A stretch of DNA of 44,295 nucleotides from Rodentibacter mrazii (GTDB taxonomy: Bacteria > Pseudomonadota > Gammaproteobacteria > Enterobacterales > Pasteurellaceae): positions 1 to 44,295 of the forward strand of contig NZ_MLHG01000042.1 in the NCBI RefSeq assembly GCF_001998825.1. Direction: 5' to 3'. This document shows, piece after piece, positions 10,814-21,662 of this stretch. Below the pieces are notes generated by a model, which made no database searches, had not been told where the DNA came from, and saw nothing but the letters and a program-made list of their open reading frames with translations. Both the position numbers and the translations under genes were made by a program. Positions within the stretch are counted from its first letter, which is position 1; each line of letters opens with the position of its first letter.

Positions 10814-12325
10814 ATGTGTGATAAAACTCAAAAATGTCTTCTTTCAGCGCATAACATTGGCAAATCATTTTCCGGTGTTGAAGTCTTGAAAGAGATTAAT
10901 TTTTCCCTTTTTGAAGGTGAAGTTCATGCGTTATTAGGAGGGAATGGCGCAGGAAAATCGACATTAATGAAAATTATCGCCGGCATTCACCCACAGGACT
11001 GCGGTGAGCTCATTATTCATGGTTCGCAACAAAACCGACTTTCCCCTCATAAAGCGCATCAACTAGGTATTTATTTAGTTCCCCAAGAACCTCTTTTATT
11101 TCCTAATTTAACGGTGAAGGAAAACATTTTATTTGGTTTATCCCGGGATGCAAAAACAACTGAAAAACTGACCGCACTTTTACAAGAACTAAACTCACAC
11201 CTCAAACTTGATATGCAAGCAGGTTCTCTTGAAGTTGCCGATCAACAATTAGTGGAAATTATGCGAGGGCTTATGCGCGATGCCTCTATTCTTATTTTGG
11301 ATGAGCCAACCGCGTCCCTCACGCCAATTGAAACCGATAATTTATTTAAAAAAATTAATTCCTTACTAACAAAAGGCGTGGGTATCGTCTTTATTTCCCA
11401 CAAGTTACCGGAAGTCTGGCAAATATCGCATAGAATCAGTGTTATGCGTGACGGCTATATTGCACTTAATGGAAAGATTGATGAAATCAATAAAGATGAC
11501 GTGATCAAAGCAATTACACCAAAGGCCAAAAACTCACCACTTAGCGAAGCTCAAAAATTATGGCTTGAGCTTCCGGGGCACCAACGAGTAAAAACAACAG
11601 ATCGCCCACTTCTACAAGTTCATCATTTGACCGGAGAAGGGTTTAAAAACATTTCCTTTGATATTTATCCCGGTGAAATTCTAGGTCTTGCCGGTGTAGT
11701 AGGTGCAGGAAGAACGGAATTAGCAGAAACCTTATATGGTTTACGTCAATCAAAGTGCGGTCAAATTCTGTTTGAAAATCAAGAAATCAATCCTCTCTCT
11801 ATCAAAGAACGGCTCCATAAAGGGATTGTATATCTTCCCGAAGATCGTCAAGCCTCGGGCTTATACCTTGATTCATCACTCACTTGGAATGTATGTGCAC
11901 TAACCTACAACGATACAGGGTTTTGGCTAAACACCTCAAAAGAAAGTGCGATCTTAGAACGTTACCATCGAGCAATCGGAATTAAATTTTCAGATGAACA
12001 GCAAGCAGTCAAGACACTTTCCGGTGGAAACCAACAAAAAGTACTTATCGCAAAATGTTTAGAGGCGAATCCTTCATTATTGATTGTTGATGAACCAACA
12101 CGTGGGGTAGATATTGGCGCTAGAGCGGATATTTATCAATTAATCAAAAATATTGCAAAACAAAATGTTGCCGTTTTATTTATTTCCTCAGATTTAGAGG
12201 AAATAGAACAAATGTCTGATCGCGTATTGGTTATGCATGACGGACAAATCAGCGAATCATTATGCGGAGAACAAATTAACACTAACAACATTATGCAAAT
12301 GGCATTTGGTAGCAATGGGCATTAA
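10814..12325 (+). CDS. lsrA: AI-2 import ABC transporter, ATP-binding protein LsrA
   Basis: 503 aa with two ABC domains in tandem, as in sugar importers of the RbsA class. Domain 1 has Walker [10 protein letters not shown] (42-50) and a degenerate signature ([11 protein letters not shown]). Domain 2 lacks a normal Walker A but has [13 protein letters not shown] and [11 protein letters not shown]. It powers AI-2 uptake through LsrC/LsrD. ATG 10814 is chosen because MCDKTQK aligns with the start of known LsrA and GGTGAG precedes it; an in-frame TTG at 10790 is less likely. A perfect uptake sequence lies inside (11171-11179) and another at 11753-11761. Confidence 0.95.
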   Translation: MCDKTQKCLLSAHNIGKSFSGVEVLKEINFSLFEGEVHALLGGNGAGKSTLMKIIAGIHPQDCGELIIHGSQQNRLSPHKAHQLGIYLVPQEPLLFPNLTVKENILFGLSRDAKTTEKLTALLQELNSHLKLDMQAGSLEVADQQLVEIMRGLMRDASILILDEPTASLTPIETDNLFKKINSLLTKGVGIVFISHKLPEVWQISHRISVMRDGYIALNGKIDEINKDDVIKAITPKAKNSPLSEAQKLWLELPGHQRVKTTDRPLLQVHHLTGEGFKNISFDIYPGEILGLAGVVGAGRTELAETLYGLRQSKCGQILFENQEINPLSIKERLHKGIVYLPEDRQASGLYLDSSLTWNVCALTYNDTGFWLNTSKESAILERYHRAIGIKFSDEQQAVKTLSGGNQQKVLIAKCLEANPSLLIVDEPTRGVDIGARADIYQLIKNIAKQNVAVLFISSDLEEIEQMSDRVLVMHDGQISESLCGEQINTNNIMQMAFGSNGH

Positions 12326-12335
12326 GGAGAAAAAT

Positions 12336-13316
12336 ATGTGGAAACTCATTCAAGATAATCGCGAATTGACCATCTTAATTGCTATCGGCTTGTTGTTTGC
12401 CCTATTAGGGTTTATTGGTGCCGGATTTCATTTGCAAACACTCACGATGATTTTTAATTCGGCTCAAATCGTGATTTTACTGGCAATTGGCGCAACTTTT
12501 GTCATTTTAACGCGAAATATTGATGTATCAGTCGGTTCCACAATGGGATTAAGTGCAGTTATTGTCGGGAGTCTGCTCAATGCCGGATTCGGACTTGCAA
12601 GTGCCTTTACCCTCACTTTACTTTGCGGTTTAACCGCCGGATTACTGAATGGCGTATTAGTTACGCTCTTACGAATCCCTGCTATTGTGGCAACCTTAGG
12701 AACATTAGGTTTATATAAAGGAATGATGTTATTGATCACAGGTGGGAAATGGATTGAAGGTTTACCGCAAGACCTAAAAACCTTATCGGCCCCGATTTTT
12801 CTAAATATCTCCGTTATTGGCTGGATATTAATTCTCATCATTCTAGCCACTTACTATTTCTTAACAAAATGCTCAACCGGACGGTATTTTTATGCTGTGG
12901 GAGACAATTTACAAGGTGCAATGCAACTTGGTGTACCGATTAATCGGGTCAGAATTATTGCCTTTGCGATAAATGGCTTAATGGCTGCCATCGCCGGTAT
13001 TGTGTTCACGTCTCAAATCGGATTCGTGCCAAACTCAACCGGAAATGGGCTAGAGATGAAAGCGATAGCCGCTTGCGTATTGGGCGGAATTAGTTTGTTA
13101 GGTGGTGCCGGTAACTTAATCGGTGCGGTGCTTGGCGCCTATTTCCTCATTCAAATTGATTCTATATTGGTTCTTCTTAAAGTACCGGCTTACTGGAATA
13201 ACTTCGTTGCGGGTATCGTGCTTTTAGCCGTCTTGGTCTTTGACGGTCGAATCCGAGTCATGATTGCTCACAATCTCAAATTACAACGCTATGCACGATT
13301 TTTAAAAGACAACTAG
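12336..13316 (+). CDS. lsrC: AI-2 import ABC transporter permease LsrC
   Basis: 326 aa, strongly hydrophobic, with about ten membrane segments of the BPD_transp_2 (RbsC-like) family. ATG 12336 has a clear SD (AAGGAG) 10 nt after the lsrA stop. Upstream in-frame codons overlap lsrA and are not used. The [20 protein letters not shown] loop is the conserved coupling region toward the ATPase. It pairs with LsrD as the channel. Confidence 0.94.
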   Translation: MWKLIQDNRELTILIAIGLLFALLGFIGAGFHLQTLTMIFNSAQIVILLAIGATFVILTRNIDVSVGSTMGLSAVIVGSLLNAGFGLASAFTLTLLCGLTAGLLNGVLVTLLRIPAIVATLGTLGLYKGMMLLITGGKWIEGLPQDLKTLSAPIFLNISVIGWILILIILATYYFLTKCSTGRYFYAVGDNLQGAMQLGVPINRVRIIAFAINGLMAAIAGIVFTSQIGFVPNSTGNGLEMKAIAACVLGGISLLGGAGNLIGAVLGAYFLIQIDSILVLLKVPAYWNNFVAGIVLLAVLVFDGRIRVMIAHNLKLQRYARFLKDN

Positions 13317-13319
13317 CCT

Positions 13320-13341
13320 CATTTGTTTATCAAAGTGCGGT
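13320..13341. other. lsrC-lsrD junction: half-site-like sequence plus uptake sequence
   Basis: CATTTGTTTA (13320-13329) repeats the half-site found beside lsrR and lsrA. It is followed at once by a perfect uptake sequence AAGTGCGGT (13333-13341). Function is unknown and may be chance. Confidence 0.3.
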
Positions 13342-13356
13342 CATTAAAGGAGAAAG

Positions 13357-14364
13357 ATGATGTTAACGATAAAAAAACATGCTTGGGAATTGACATTGCT
13401 ACTGCTATTAATACTTGAAATTCTGGGATTCGGTCTATTCAATCCCTTAATGCTTGATCTCAACGTACTCTTATATAGTACAAGTGATTTCATCTATATT
13501 GGAATGCTGGCACTTCCGTTAACAATGATTATTATCAGTGGGGGCATGGACATTTCTTTCGGTTCAACGGTTGGCTTATGCGCCATAACATTAGGCGTGT
13601 TATTTAAATTGGATATTCCGCTTAGCCTTGCTATCTCGGCAACCTTTGTTGTGGGGCTACTGTGTGGGGTCATTAATGCCGGGCTTATTCTTTATACAAA
13701 AGTTAATCCCTTGGTGATCACGCTAGGCACCATGTATCTTTTTGGTGGTGGCGCATTGCTCCTATCCGGTTTCGCTGGGGCAACCGGTTATGAAGGTATA
13801 GGTGGATTCCCTGAATCACTGTTAGAATTTGCCAATCAAACCTTATTAGGTATTCCCACTCCTATTCTTTACTTCATATTAATGACGTTTGTTTTCTGGC
13901 TACTTATGCACAAAACCAAAATTGGAAGAAGCATTTTTCTAATTGGTCAGAGTGAACGAACTTCTCGTTACAGTGCAGTTCCGATTCAAAAAACACTTTT
14001 TCTCATTTACGCATTTATCGGACTTGTTGCCGCTTTTGTCGCAGTGCTATTAGTGTCCTATTTTGGTTCCGCCCGTTCAGATTTAGGCAGCTCATTATTA
14101 ATGCCGGTGCTGACCGCCGTTGTATTGGGTGGTGCCAATATTTATGGTGGCTCAGGCTCAATTATCGGTACCGCTATCGCTGCCCTATTAATCGGTTATT
14201 TACAACAAGGTTTACAAATGATCGGTATTCCAAATGAGATTTCAAGCGCCTTATCCGGTGCCTTACTGATTATCGTATTAATCGGCAAATCCGTTAGCTT
14301 GCACTACGGTGCAATAATGCAATGGCTACGCCGAAAGGCTAAACATCAAGCAGTCGTAGATTAG
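13357..14364 (+). CDS. lsrD: AI-2 import ABC transporter permease LsrD
   Basis: 335 aa, second RbsC-like permease with about ten hydrophobic segments. The [13 protein letters not shown] and [11 protein letters not shown] motifs near the first helices and [21 protein letters not shown] in the coupling region match LsrD. SD AAAGGAG precedes ATG 13357, 40 nt after lsrC. Confidence 0.94.
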   Translation: MMLTIKKHAWELTLLLLLILEILGFGLFNPLMLDLNVLLYSTSDFIYIGMLALPLTMIIISGGMDISFGSTVGLCAITLGVLFKLDIPLSLAISATFVVGLLCGVINAGLILYTKVNPLVITLGTMYLFGGGALLLSGFAGATGYEGIGGFPESLLEFANQTLLGIPTPILYFILMTFVFWLLMHKTKIGRSIFLIGQSERTSRYSAVPIQKTLFLIYAFIGLVAAFVAVLLVSYFGSARSDLGSSLLMPVLTAVVLGGANIYGGSGSIIGTAIAALLIGYLQQGLQMIGIPNEISSALSGALLIIVLIGKSVSLHYGAIMQWLRRKAKHQAVVD

Positions 14365-14399
14365 TCGTTAAACACTCAACCTTAAGAGGAGAACTTGTT

Positions 14400-15416
14400 A
14401 TGAAAACTCGTATGAAAATGACCGCACTTTCCATATTGCTCGGTTTATCTGTGACGACTGCCGCACAAGCAGCTGATCGCATCGCCTTTATCCCCAAATT
14501 AGTCGGTGTCGGCTTCTTCACTAGCGGTGGGCAAGGTGCAACTGAAATGGGAAAAAACCTTGGGGTGGATGTTACCTATGACGGTCCTACGGAACCGAGT
14601 GTTTCCAATCAAGTACAATTAATTAATAACTTCGTCAATCAAGGCTATAAAGCCATTGTAGTTTCGGCGGTTTCACCTGATGGCTTATGCTCTACATTAC
14701 AACGAGCGATGAAACGAGGTGTAAAAGTATTAACTTGGGATTCAGACACTAAACCGGAATGCCGTAGCCACTACATTAACCAAGGAACACCGGAACAATT
14801 AGGTTCTATGCTTGTTGAGATGGCATCAAGCCAAATAACCAAACCTAACGCTAAAGTTGCCTTCTTTTATTCCAGTCCAACGGTCACTGATCAGAATCAA
14901 TGGGTAAAAGAAGCAAAAGTAAAAATCGCTAAAAATCATCCGAAATGGGAAATTGTCACCACTCAATTTGGTTACAACGATGCGATTAAATCACTTCAAA
15001 CCGCAGAGGGTATTTTAAAAGCTTATCCGGACTTAGATGCCATTATTGCACCGGATGCCAATGCATTACCGGCCACCGCACAAGCTGCTGAAAACCTCAA
15101 AGTAAATCATGTTGCTATCGTTGGTTTTAGTACCCCTAACGTGATGCGACCTTATGTAAAACGAGGCACGGTTAAACAGTTTGGTCTTTGGGATGTCGTA
15201 CAACAAGGCAAAATTTCCATTGCCGTAGCAAATGATTTGCTGAAAGGCAAGCCGCTTAATGTCGGTGATAAAGTAGAAGTTGAAAGTATTGGCACAATTG
15301 AAGTATCACCAAACAAAGTTCAAGGTTACGAATATGAAGCGAAAGGTAACGGCATTGTGCTATTACCACAACGTGTCGTTTTCACTAAAGACAATATTGA
15401 TCAGTACAATTTCTAA
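14400..15416 (+). CDS. lsrB: AI-2-binding periplasmic protein LsrB
   Basis: 338 aa. Residues 1-24 are a signal peptide ending TTAAQA. The mature protein is a type 1 periplasmic binding fold ([18 protein letters not shown]) that captures the cyclic AI-2 furanose for LsrACD. Family ligand contacts such as the Lys in FIPKL and the VLTWDSD aspartates are visible. An uptake sequence (14421-14429) is written into the signal-peptide codons for Met-Thr-Ala-Leu. Confidence 0.95.
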   Translation: MKTRMKMTALSILLGLSVTTAAQAADRIAFIPKLVGVGFFTSGGQGATEMGKNLGVDVTYDGPTEPSVSNQVQLINNFVNQGYKAIVVSAVSPDGLCSTLQRAMKRGVKVLTWDSDTKPECRSHYINQGTPEQLGSMLVEMASSQITKPNAKVAFFYSSPTVTDQNQWVKEAKVKIAKNHPKWEIVTTQFGYNDAIKSLQTAEGILKAYPDLDAIIAPDANALPATAQAAENLKVNHVAIVGFSTPNVMRPYVKRGTVKQFGLWDVVQQGKISIAVANDLLKGKPLNVGDKVEVESIGTIEVSPNKVQGYEYEAKGNGIVLLPQRVVFTKDNIDQYNF

Positions 15417-15431
15417 CTAAGGAGTATAACA

Positions 15432-16316
15432 ATGGCAGATTTAGATGATATCCGAGATGGCAAAGATTTTGGGTTGGATACCCCACAAACTCACCAAGCT
15501 TTCTACTTAAAAGGATCGGGTGCGCTAGATTGGGGGATGCAATCCCGTTTAGCGAATATTTTTAATCCTCAAACCGGCAAAACAATTATGTTGGCTTTTG
15601 ACCACGGCTATTTCCAAGGGCCAACAACCGGGCTTGAACGCATTGATTTAAGCATTGCACCGTTATTTGAATATACCGATGTTCTAATGTGTACACGGGG
15701 TATTTTACGCAGTATTGTTCCCCCTAGCGTACGTAAACCAATTGCTTTGCGTGCATCAGGTGCAAATTCAATTTTAACGGAACTCTCCAACGAAGCCGTT
15801 GCAGTATCCATTGAAGATGCCCTTCGATTAAATGTTTCCGCTATGGCGGCACAAGTTTATATCGGTTCTCAATATGAACATCAGTCTATTAAAAATATTA
15901 TCCAACTTGTAGATCAGGGCACTCGTTATGGAATGCCTATTATGGCAGTAACCGGCGTAGGTAAAGATATGGCACGTGATCAACGTTATTTCTCCCTCTC
16001 AACCCGTATTGCTGCAGAAATGGGTGCACATATTATTAAAACCTATTATGTTGATAAAGGTTTTGAACGCATTACAGCCGGTTGTCCGGTGCCGATTGTC
16101 ATTGCCGGCGGAAAAAAACTCCCGGAACATGAGGCCTTAGAAATGTGTTATAAAGCAATTGATCAAGGTGCATCTGGTGTAGATATGGGGCGTAATATTT
16201 TCCAATCTGACGCACCAATCGCTATGTTAAAAGCCGTTAATGCAATTGTCCATCGTGGAGAAAATGCTGAACAGGCATACCAATTATATCTACACGAAAA
16301 AAACAATCACCGTTAA
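15432..16316 (+). CDS. lsrF: 3-hydroxy-5-phosphonooxypentane-2,4-dione thiolase LsrF
   Basis: 294 aa, DeoC/class I aldolase-fold family. It transfers an acetyl group from phospho-AI-2 (P-HPD) to CoA, giving acetyl-CoA and [24 protein letters not shown], the Lys-containing [12 protein letters not shown] strand and [15 protein letters not shown] are family hallmarks. SD AAGGAG precedes ATG 15432, 15 nt after lsrB. Confidence 0.95.
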   Translation: MADLDDIRDGKDFGLDTPQTHQAFYLKGSGALDWGMQSRLANIFNPQTGKTIMLAFDHGYFQGPTTGLERIDLSIAPLFEYTDVLMCTRGILRSIVPPSVRKPIALRASGANSILTELSNEAVAVSIEDALRLNVSAMAAQVYIGSQYEHQSIKNIIQLVDQGTRYGMPIMAVTGVGKDMARDQRYFSLSTRIAAEMGAHIIKTYYVDKGFERITAGCPVPIVIAGGKKLPEHEALEMCYKAIDQGASGVDMGRNIFQSDAPIAMLKAVNAIVHRGENAEQAYQLYLHEKNNHR

Positions 16317-16322
16317 CCAATC

Positions 16323-16354
16323 AACATTCCTCCTTGCTATACAGGAGGAATGTT
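16323..16354 (+). other. Perfect hairpin between lsrF and lsrG
   Basis: Inverted repeat AACATTCCTCC / GGAGGAATGTT, 11 bp with a 10-nt loop, starts 7 nt after the lsrF stop. No T-run follows, so it is more likely an mRNA-stability or processing element than a full terminator. The real lsrG SD (AAGGAG) lies outside the stem. Confidence 0.7.
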
Positions 16355-16381
16355 ATTCCATATTAAAACTAAGGAGAAATT

Positions 16382-16687
16382 ATGTTTGCTATGCTCGTTG
16401 AAATTAATATTAAAGAAGGTAAAGAACAAGAATTTCTTGATGTATTTAAACGCAACCACATCGGAACACGCCAAGAAAAAGGTAACCTACGCTTTGATGT
16501 TTTACGTGATCCGGACATTAGAACCCGTTTCTATGCTTATGAAGTTTATGAAGATGAACAAGCATTGGAGGAACACAGAAAAACGGTCCACTACCAACGC
16601 TGTGTAAAAGAACTTGAATCTTTAATGACAACGCATCGAAGCAAAAAAATCTTTGAATGGCTCTTTCCTGAGGAAATAAAATCATGA
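16382..16687 (+). CDS. lsrG: (4S)-4-hydroxy-5-phosphonooxypentane-2,3-dione isomerase LsrG
   Basis: 101 aa, ABM-family (antibiotic biosynthesis monooxygenase-like) ferredoxin-fold protein. It isomerises phospho-AI-2 to P-HPD, the LsrF substrate, and so removes the LsrR inducer. MFAMLVEINIKEGKEQEFLD and NLRFDVLRDPDIRTRFYAYE match the family. Its stop overlaps the lsrE start (ATGA). Confidence 0.94.
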   Translation: MFAMLVEINIKEGKEQEFLDVFKRNHIGTRQEKGNLRFDVLRDPDIRTRFYAYEVYEDEQALEEHRKTVHYQRCVKELESLMTTHRSKKIFEWLFPEEIKS

Positions 16688-17376
16688 CCACAGAAAAAGA
16701 GCGGTTAATTTCAGCGTTAAAATTACAGCCAATCAGCGTTGGAATATTAGCATCCGATTGGCTTGAATTTTCAAAAAATCTTAACGTATTAAGTCAAAAT
16801 CAACTGAAACTCTTGCATTTTGATATTGCCGACGGTCAATTCTCTCCTTTTTTCACAGTAGGGAGCATGGCAATACAACAATTTCCTAAAACATTTATAA
16901 AAGATGTGCATTTAATGGTAAAAGATCAGTTTAGCATTGCCCAAAAATGTGTCACAGCTGGTGCGGATATCATTACCCTGCAAATTGAAAATACCATTGA
17001 TCTTGAAGAGACTTTGCGATGGTTAAAAATGCAAAAAACGATATTGTGCGGCTTAGCTATTTGCCCTAACACGCCTTTAGAATCACTTTATCCCCATTTA
17101 CCAAACGCTGATTTAATTCAAATTTTAACACTGGATCCAAGAACTGGAGAAAAAGCTAATCTTGATAAAATAGCCGCTCTCTTGATCCAATTATTTACTC
17201 ATCTTAATGATTCACGACAGGAAAAATTGGTATCTGTTGATGGCGCAATGACATTGGAATTGGCTTTATATTTGAAAAAATATGAGATCAATTGGGTTGT
17301 ATCCGGTAGTGCATTATTTTCATCGGATTCCTTTGAAAGTACAGTAATAGAATGGAAAAAAATGCTATCCCATTAA
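16684..17376 (+). CDS. lsrE: LsrE, ribulose-phosphate 3-epimerase-like protein
   Basis: 230 aa, TIM-barrel of the ribulose-5-phosphate 3-epimerase family. It is closest to Salmonella LsrE as I recall it (SVGILA near the start, FIKDVHLMV, VVSGSALF near the end). The predicted metal ligands of RPE are present: His45 and Asp47 (HFDIADG), His76 (VHLMV) and Asp186 (VDGAM). It overlaps lsrG by 4 nt and is last in the operon. Its reaction in AI-2 breakdown is not established; E. coli lacks the gene. Confidence 0.87.
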   Translation: MTTEKERLISALKLQPISVGILASDWLEFSKNLNVLSQNQLKLLHFDIADGQFSPFFTVGSMAIQQFPKTFIKDVHLMVKDQFSIAQKCVTAGADIITLQIENTIDLEETLRWLKMQKTILCGLAICPNTPLESLYPHLPNADLIQILTLDPRTGEKANLDKIAALLIQLFTHLNDSRQEKLVSVDGAMTLELALYLKKYEINWVVSGSALFSSDSFESTVIEWKKMLSH

Positions 17377-17379
17377 TGC

Positions 17380-17443
17380 AAAAGTGCGGTTATTTTTCAC
17401 CTTGTTTCAATATCAAAACACGATGGAATACAACCGCACTTTT
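17380..17443. terminator. Inverted uptake-sequence pair between lsrE and ftsX
   Basis: AAAAGTGCGGTT (17380-17391) and AACCGCACTTTT (17432-17443) are perfect inverted copies between two convergent operons. The 40-nt loop is long, so termination is plausible but less certain than for the tight pairs elsewhere. Confidence 0.5.
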
Positions 17444-17456
17444 CAAAATTCACACC

Positions 17457-18389
17457 TTAAACCCGGTTATCAATCAATGTAATATGTCTTTTGGCGGCAA
17501 TCCACGCACCGATATAGCCCATGATTAAACAACTTGCCAAGAGAAAAATTAATTCTCCGACAGCTAAACCGTTTAGAGCAAACTGCACGGCGAAAATATC
17601 CGTCACATACTTCACCGCAGAGGTAAAGTAACCGATGATAAAACTACTAAAAACAGCGGCGACAAAACCACCCAGCACTGCATAAATCATTCCGGTGTAA
17701 AGGTAAGGACGAAGGATAAAATTATCCGTAGCGCCCAGCAATTTCATTACGTCAATGCTGGCTCGACTGCTATATACGTCGGAGCGAATACTGTTGCCAA
17801 TCACTAAAAATACTGCAACGGTCATCAATACCGTACAGAAAATCGCCACATGTGCCACCAACCATGAAAGTGCGGTCAATTTTTCCATCCAATCATTATC
17901 TAAACGAACCTCTTGTACCCCTTTGATTTTATCGAGATTTGTGCGTAATGTTTCACGTTTTTCGGAGGTTTCAAAAGCTTTCGACGGTTTCACCATCACC
18001 ACTGCCGGTAACGGATTGTCATCAAGAATTTCCAGCTCTTCACCAAAGCCCGACCAACTTTTAAATTCCTTCAGGCTTTCTTGACGAGAAACATAATTCA
18101 GGGAATCAATCCCTTCTTGTTGGCGAATTTTTTCCACCACTAAATTGGCATCTTCTTCACTTAAATTTTTGTGTAAATAAATGGTGAGTTCGCTTTCAGG
18201 ATAAAATTGCGTAGTAGCTAAATGTAAATTTTTCCACATTAAATAGCTGACAGTAGGAATAGTGAGCGAAACGGCAATCACTAAAATAGTGAGCAAGGTA
18301 CCGAATTTGCGTTGCCACAAATCCGCCCACACCGCGCGTAAGGTGTAAGCCGTTTGCACAAAAAAAGAAGCATCAGTTGATCGGCTCAT
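17457..18389 (-). CDS. ftsX: Cell division protein FtsX
   Basis: 310 aa, FtsX/LolC-type permease: a cytoplasmic N-terminal tail, TM1 near residues 28-50, a periplasmic domain, then three TMs at the C-terminus. With FtsE it gates septal peptidoglycan hydrolases through EnvC. It is the last gene of ftsYEX. rpoH, which follows in E. coli, does not follow here. Confidence 0.96.
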   Translation of the reverse strand: MSRSTDASFFVQTAYTLRAVWADLWQRKFGTLLTILVIAVSLTIPTVSYLMWKNLHLATTQFYPESELTIYLHKNLSEEDANLVVEKIRQQEGIDSLNYVSRQESLKEFKSWSGFGEELEILDDNPLPAVVMVKPSKAFETSEKRETLRTNLDKIKGVQEVRLDNDWMEKLTALSWLVAHVAIFCTVLMTVAVFLVIGNSIRSDVYSSRASIDVMKLLGATDNFILRPYLYTGMIYAVLGGFVAAVFSSFIIGYFTSAVKYVTDIFAVQFALNGLAVGELIFLLASCLIMGYIGAWIAAKRHITLIDNRV

Positions 18390-18398
18390 GGTTTTTCC

Positions 18399-19055
18399 TT
18401 AATAACGTAAATAGCCTTGTTCAAGCACCAAACAAGGTTTTGGTTTTTGTTGGATTAAATTAATATCGTGGGTAGCAATTAACACCGTCATGCCTAAACG
18501 ATTAAATTCTTCAAAAAGATTAAAAATGCCTAATGATAGCTCATCATCGAGATTTCCCGTTGGTTCATCCGCCAATAAAAGTTGCGGCTTATGCACAATC
18601 GCACGGGCAATATCAACCCGTTGTTGTTCCCCACCGGAAATTTGTGGCGGCAAATAATGCGCTTTATTACGCAGCCCTACGCGATCAAGAGACGCCATAG
18701 CACGTGAATGCGCATCTTTCGGGTGCATGCCGGCAATGATAAGCGGTAATGCGACATTTTCTACCACACTGCGATCCGTCAATAAACGATAATCTTGATG
18801 AACCATACCGATTTGGCGACGCAAAAAAGGAATTTCATATTTTGACAGACGAGTGATGTCGTGCCCGTTAAACCAAATTTGTCCCGCATTGGCTTTTTCC
18901 ATACCCATAATCAGCTTAAGCAAGGTACTTTTCCCTGCGCCTGAATGCCCCACCAGATAGGTCATACTGCCTACCGGTAAATGAAAATTCAGTCCTTGCA
19001 ATGCTGGTTGGGTTGCGCCGTGGTAGGCTTTTGAAACATTCGAGAACTTAATCAC
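18399..19055 (-). CDS. ftsE: Cell division ATP-binding protein FtsE
   Basis: 218 aa ABC ATPase. Walker A GHSGAGKST (36-44), signature SGGEQQRVDIARA, Walker B LLLADEPTGNLD and switch His (IATHD) are all intact. It drives FtsX at the divisome. It lies 9 nt after ftsY and 9 nt before ftsX. Confidence 0.97.
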   Translation of the reverse strand: MIKFSNVSKAYHGATQPALQGLNFHLPVGSMTYLVGHSGAGKSTLLKLIMGMEKANAGQIWFNGHDITRLSKYEIPFLRRQIGMVHQDYRLLTDRSVVENVALPLIIAGMHPKDAHSRAMASLDRVGLRNKAHYLPPQISGGEQQRVDIARAIVHKPQLLLADEPTGNLDDELSLGIFNLFEEFNRLGMTVLIATHDINLIQQKPKPCLVLEQGYLRY

Positions 19056-19064
19056 AGTTTTTCC

Positions 19065-20459
19065 TTATTCTTCATTTTCATATACGAACAACGCATCGAT
19101 GAATTCTGTTGCGTTAAACTCACGTAAATCTTCAATTTTCTCACCCACACCAATATAACGAATCGGTAAATTAAACTGATCCGCAATAGCAAAAATCACC
19201 CCACCTTTTGCCGTACCATCTAATTTTGTGAGAGAAATACCGGTTAACCCAACAGCTTCATTAAACAATTTCGCTTGGCTAATCGCATTTTGACCGGTTC
19301 CCGCATCCAACGTGAGCATAATTTCATGTGGTGCGCTTTCATCATATTTTTTCATTACCCGAACGATTTTTTTCAGCTCGTCCATCAAATTATTTTTATT
19401 TTGTAGGCGTCCTGCCGTATCGGCAATCAGAATATCAATGTTGCGTGCCGCAGCAGATTGCATCGCATCAAAGATAACGGAAGCGGAATCCGCGCCCGTA
19501 CTTTGTGCCACCACCGGAATATTATTTCGCTCTCCCCATACCTGCAACTGTTCCACCGCCGCCGCACGGAAGGTATCACCTGCCGCCAACATCACGGATT
19601 TTCCTTCCTCTTGGAATTTACGCGCGAGTTTACCAATCGTGGTGGTTTTCCCCACACCGTTCACCCCGACCATTAAAATCACATAAGGTTTTTTCGTGCT
19701 ATCAATGACTAAAGGTTGAGCCACCGGTTCAAGAATTGCTGCCATTTCTACTTTTAACTGTTGATACAACAATTCGGCATCTTGCAATTGCTTACGGCTT
19801 GCGTGTTCGGTGAGGTTTTTAATGATTTTCGTGGTGGTCGGCACGCCAATATCCGCCATGAGAAGCTGCTCCTCCAACTCCTCAAACAATTCATCATCAA
19901 TTTTTTTACCTAAGAAAAAACTGCGGAAACCGGCTCCGATATTCTGTTTAGTTTTGAGTAGCCCTTTCACTAAACGGCTAAAAAAACCGCCTTCGCTTGG
20001 TTTTTCACGGATTTCAGTTTGCACTTCCGCTTGTAGTTCAGGATGAAATTCTTGTTTAACTTCTTCGACAATATCGGCATCAATCTCTGCCCCTGCAACG
20101 CTGCGATTTTCTTCCACATTTTCTGGCTCAATGATCGTATCAGGCAAATTAAGTGCGGTTGAAATTTCCGAGTTTTTTTCTTCTATTTCTTCTTGTTCCA
20201 CCTCATCTTTTTGAGCCTCTTCAGTTAAAACAGGGTCAAAATTGACCGCACTTTCTGCCTCATCTAACGGTTCTTTCACCTTTTCAACAGAAGGTTCGAT
20301 AATTTCACTTTCAACAGAAGGTTCGATAATTTCACTTTCAACAGCCGTTTCCTCGATTTTTTCTTCTTCAATGATGGGGTCAATTTGCGTGCTTTCTTGT
20401 TTTTTATTACGCCCAAATAATGATGCCCAAAATCCGCCTTTTTTCTTTTCTTCTGCCAT
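19065..20459 (-). CDS. ftsY: Signal recognition particle receptor FtsY
   Basis: 464 aa SRP GTPase. The N-terminal ~150 residues are very acidic (the A domain, membrane-associated in E. coli). The NG domain follows: G1 GVNGVGKTTT (from 265), AAGDTFRAAAVEQL, DTAGR, TKLDGTAKGG. It receives SRP-ribosome complexes at the inner membrane. The A domain has an in-frame duplication (20283-20336) and two uptake sequences (20151, 20245). Confidence 0.97.
   Translation of the reverse strand: MAEEKKKGGFWASLFGRNKKQESTQIDPIIEEEKIEETAVESEIIEPSVESEIIEPSVEKVKEPLDEAESAVNFDPVLTEEAQKDEVEQEEIEEKNSEISTALNLPDTIIEPENVEENRSVAGAEIDADIVEEVKQEFHPELQAEVQTEIREKPSEGGFFSRLVKGLLKTKQNIGAGFRSFFLGKKIDDELFEELEEQLLMADIGVPTTTKIIKNLTEHASRKQLQDAELLYQQLKVEMAAILEPVAQPLVIDSTKKPYVILMVGVNGVGKTTTIGKLARKFQEEGKSVMLAAGDTFRAAAVEQLQVWGERNNIPVVAQSTGADSASVIFDAMQSAAARNIDILIADTAGRLQNKNNLMDELKKIVRVMKKYDESAPHEIMLTLDAGTGQNAISQAKLFNEAVGLTGISLTKLDGTAKGGVIFAIADQFNLPIRYIGVGEKIEDLREFNATEFIDALFVYENEE
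20283..20344. repeat. 27-bp tandem duplication in ftsY A domain
   Basis: Two identical 27-bp units (20283-20309, 20310-20336) plus an 8-bp partial third copy encode a repeated nine-residue acidic unit (SEIIEPSVE). In frame and in a tolerant region. Confidence 0.9.
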
Positions 20460-20556
20460 AAATTGTTCTCTTAACTGCTATCCGATAAAAATGTGGTTCA
20501 TTCTAGCAAAAAATCGTCTAAACTAAGCACAATTTTCACTAAAAATCCGCTTCTTT
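20460..20556. other. Divergent ftsY/rsmD intergenic region
   Basis: 97 bp between two divergent operons. A leftward TAGAAT (20505-20500) could be the ftsY -10. I see no strong rsmD promoter and no operator. Confidence 0.3.
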
Positions 20557-21626
<1,070 letters not shown>

Positions 21627-21635
21627 CTTGAAAGT

Positions 21636-21659
21636 AAAAGGTGGGGTAACCCACCTTTT
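21636..21659. terminator. Bidirectional terminator between trmL and xylB
   Basis: AAAAGGTGGG / CCCACCTTTT, a 10-bp perfect stem with GTAA loop between convergent genes. It begins 9 nt after the trmL stop and ends 3 nt before the xylB stop. A/T flanks on both sides suit both directions. Confidence 0.85.
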
Positions 21660-21662
21660 GCT

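Noticed and set aside
16350-16607. Frame starting right after GGAGGA in the lsrF-lsrG hairpin
   Set aside because: The SD would be only 1 nt from the ATG and is in a stem; the frame overlaps lsrG out of frame and has no domain.
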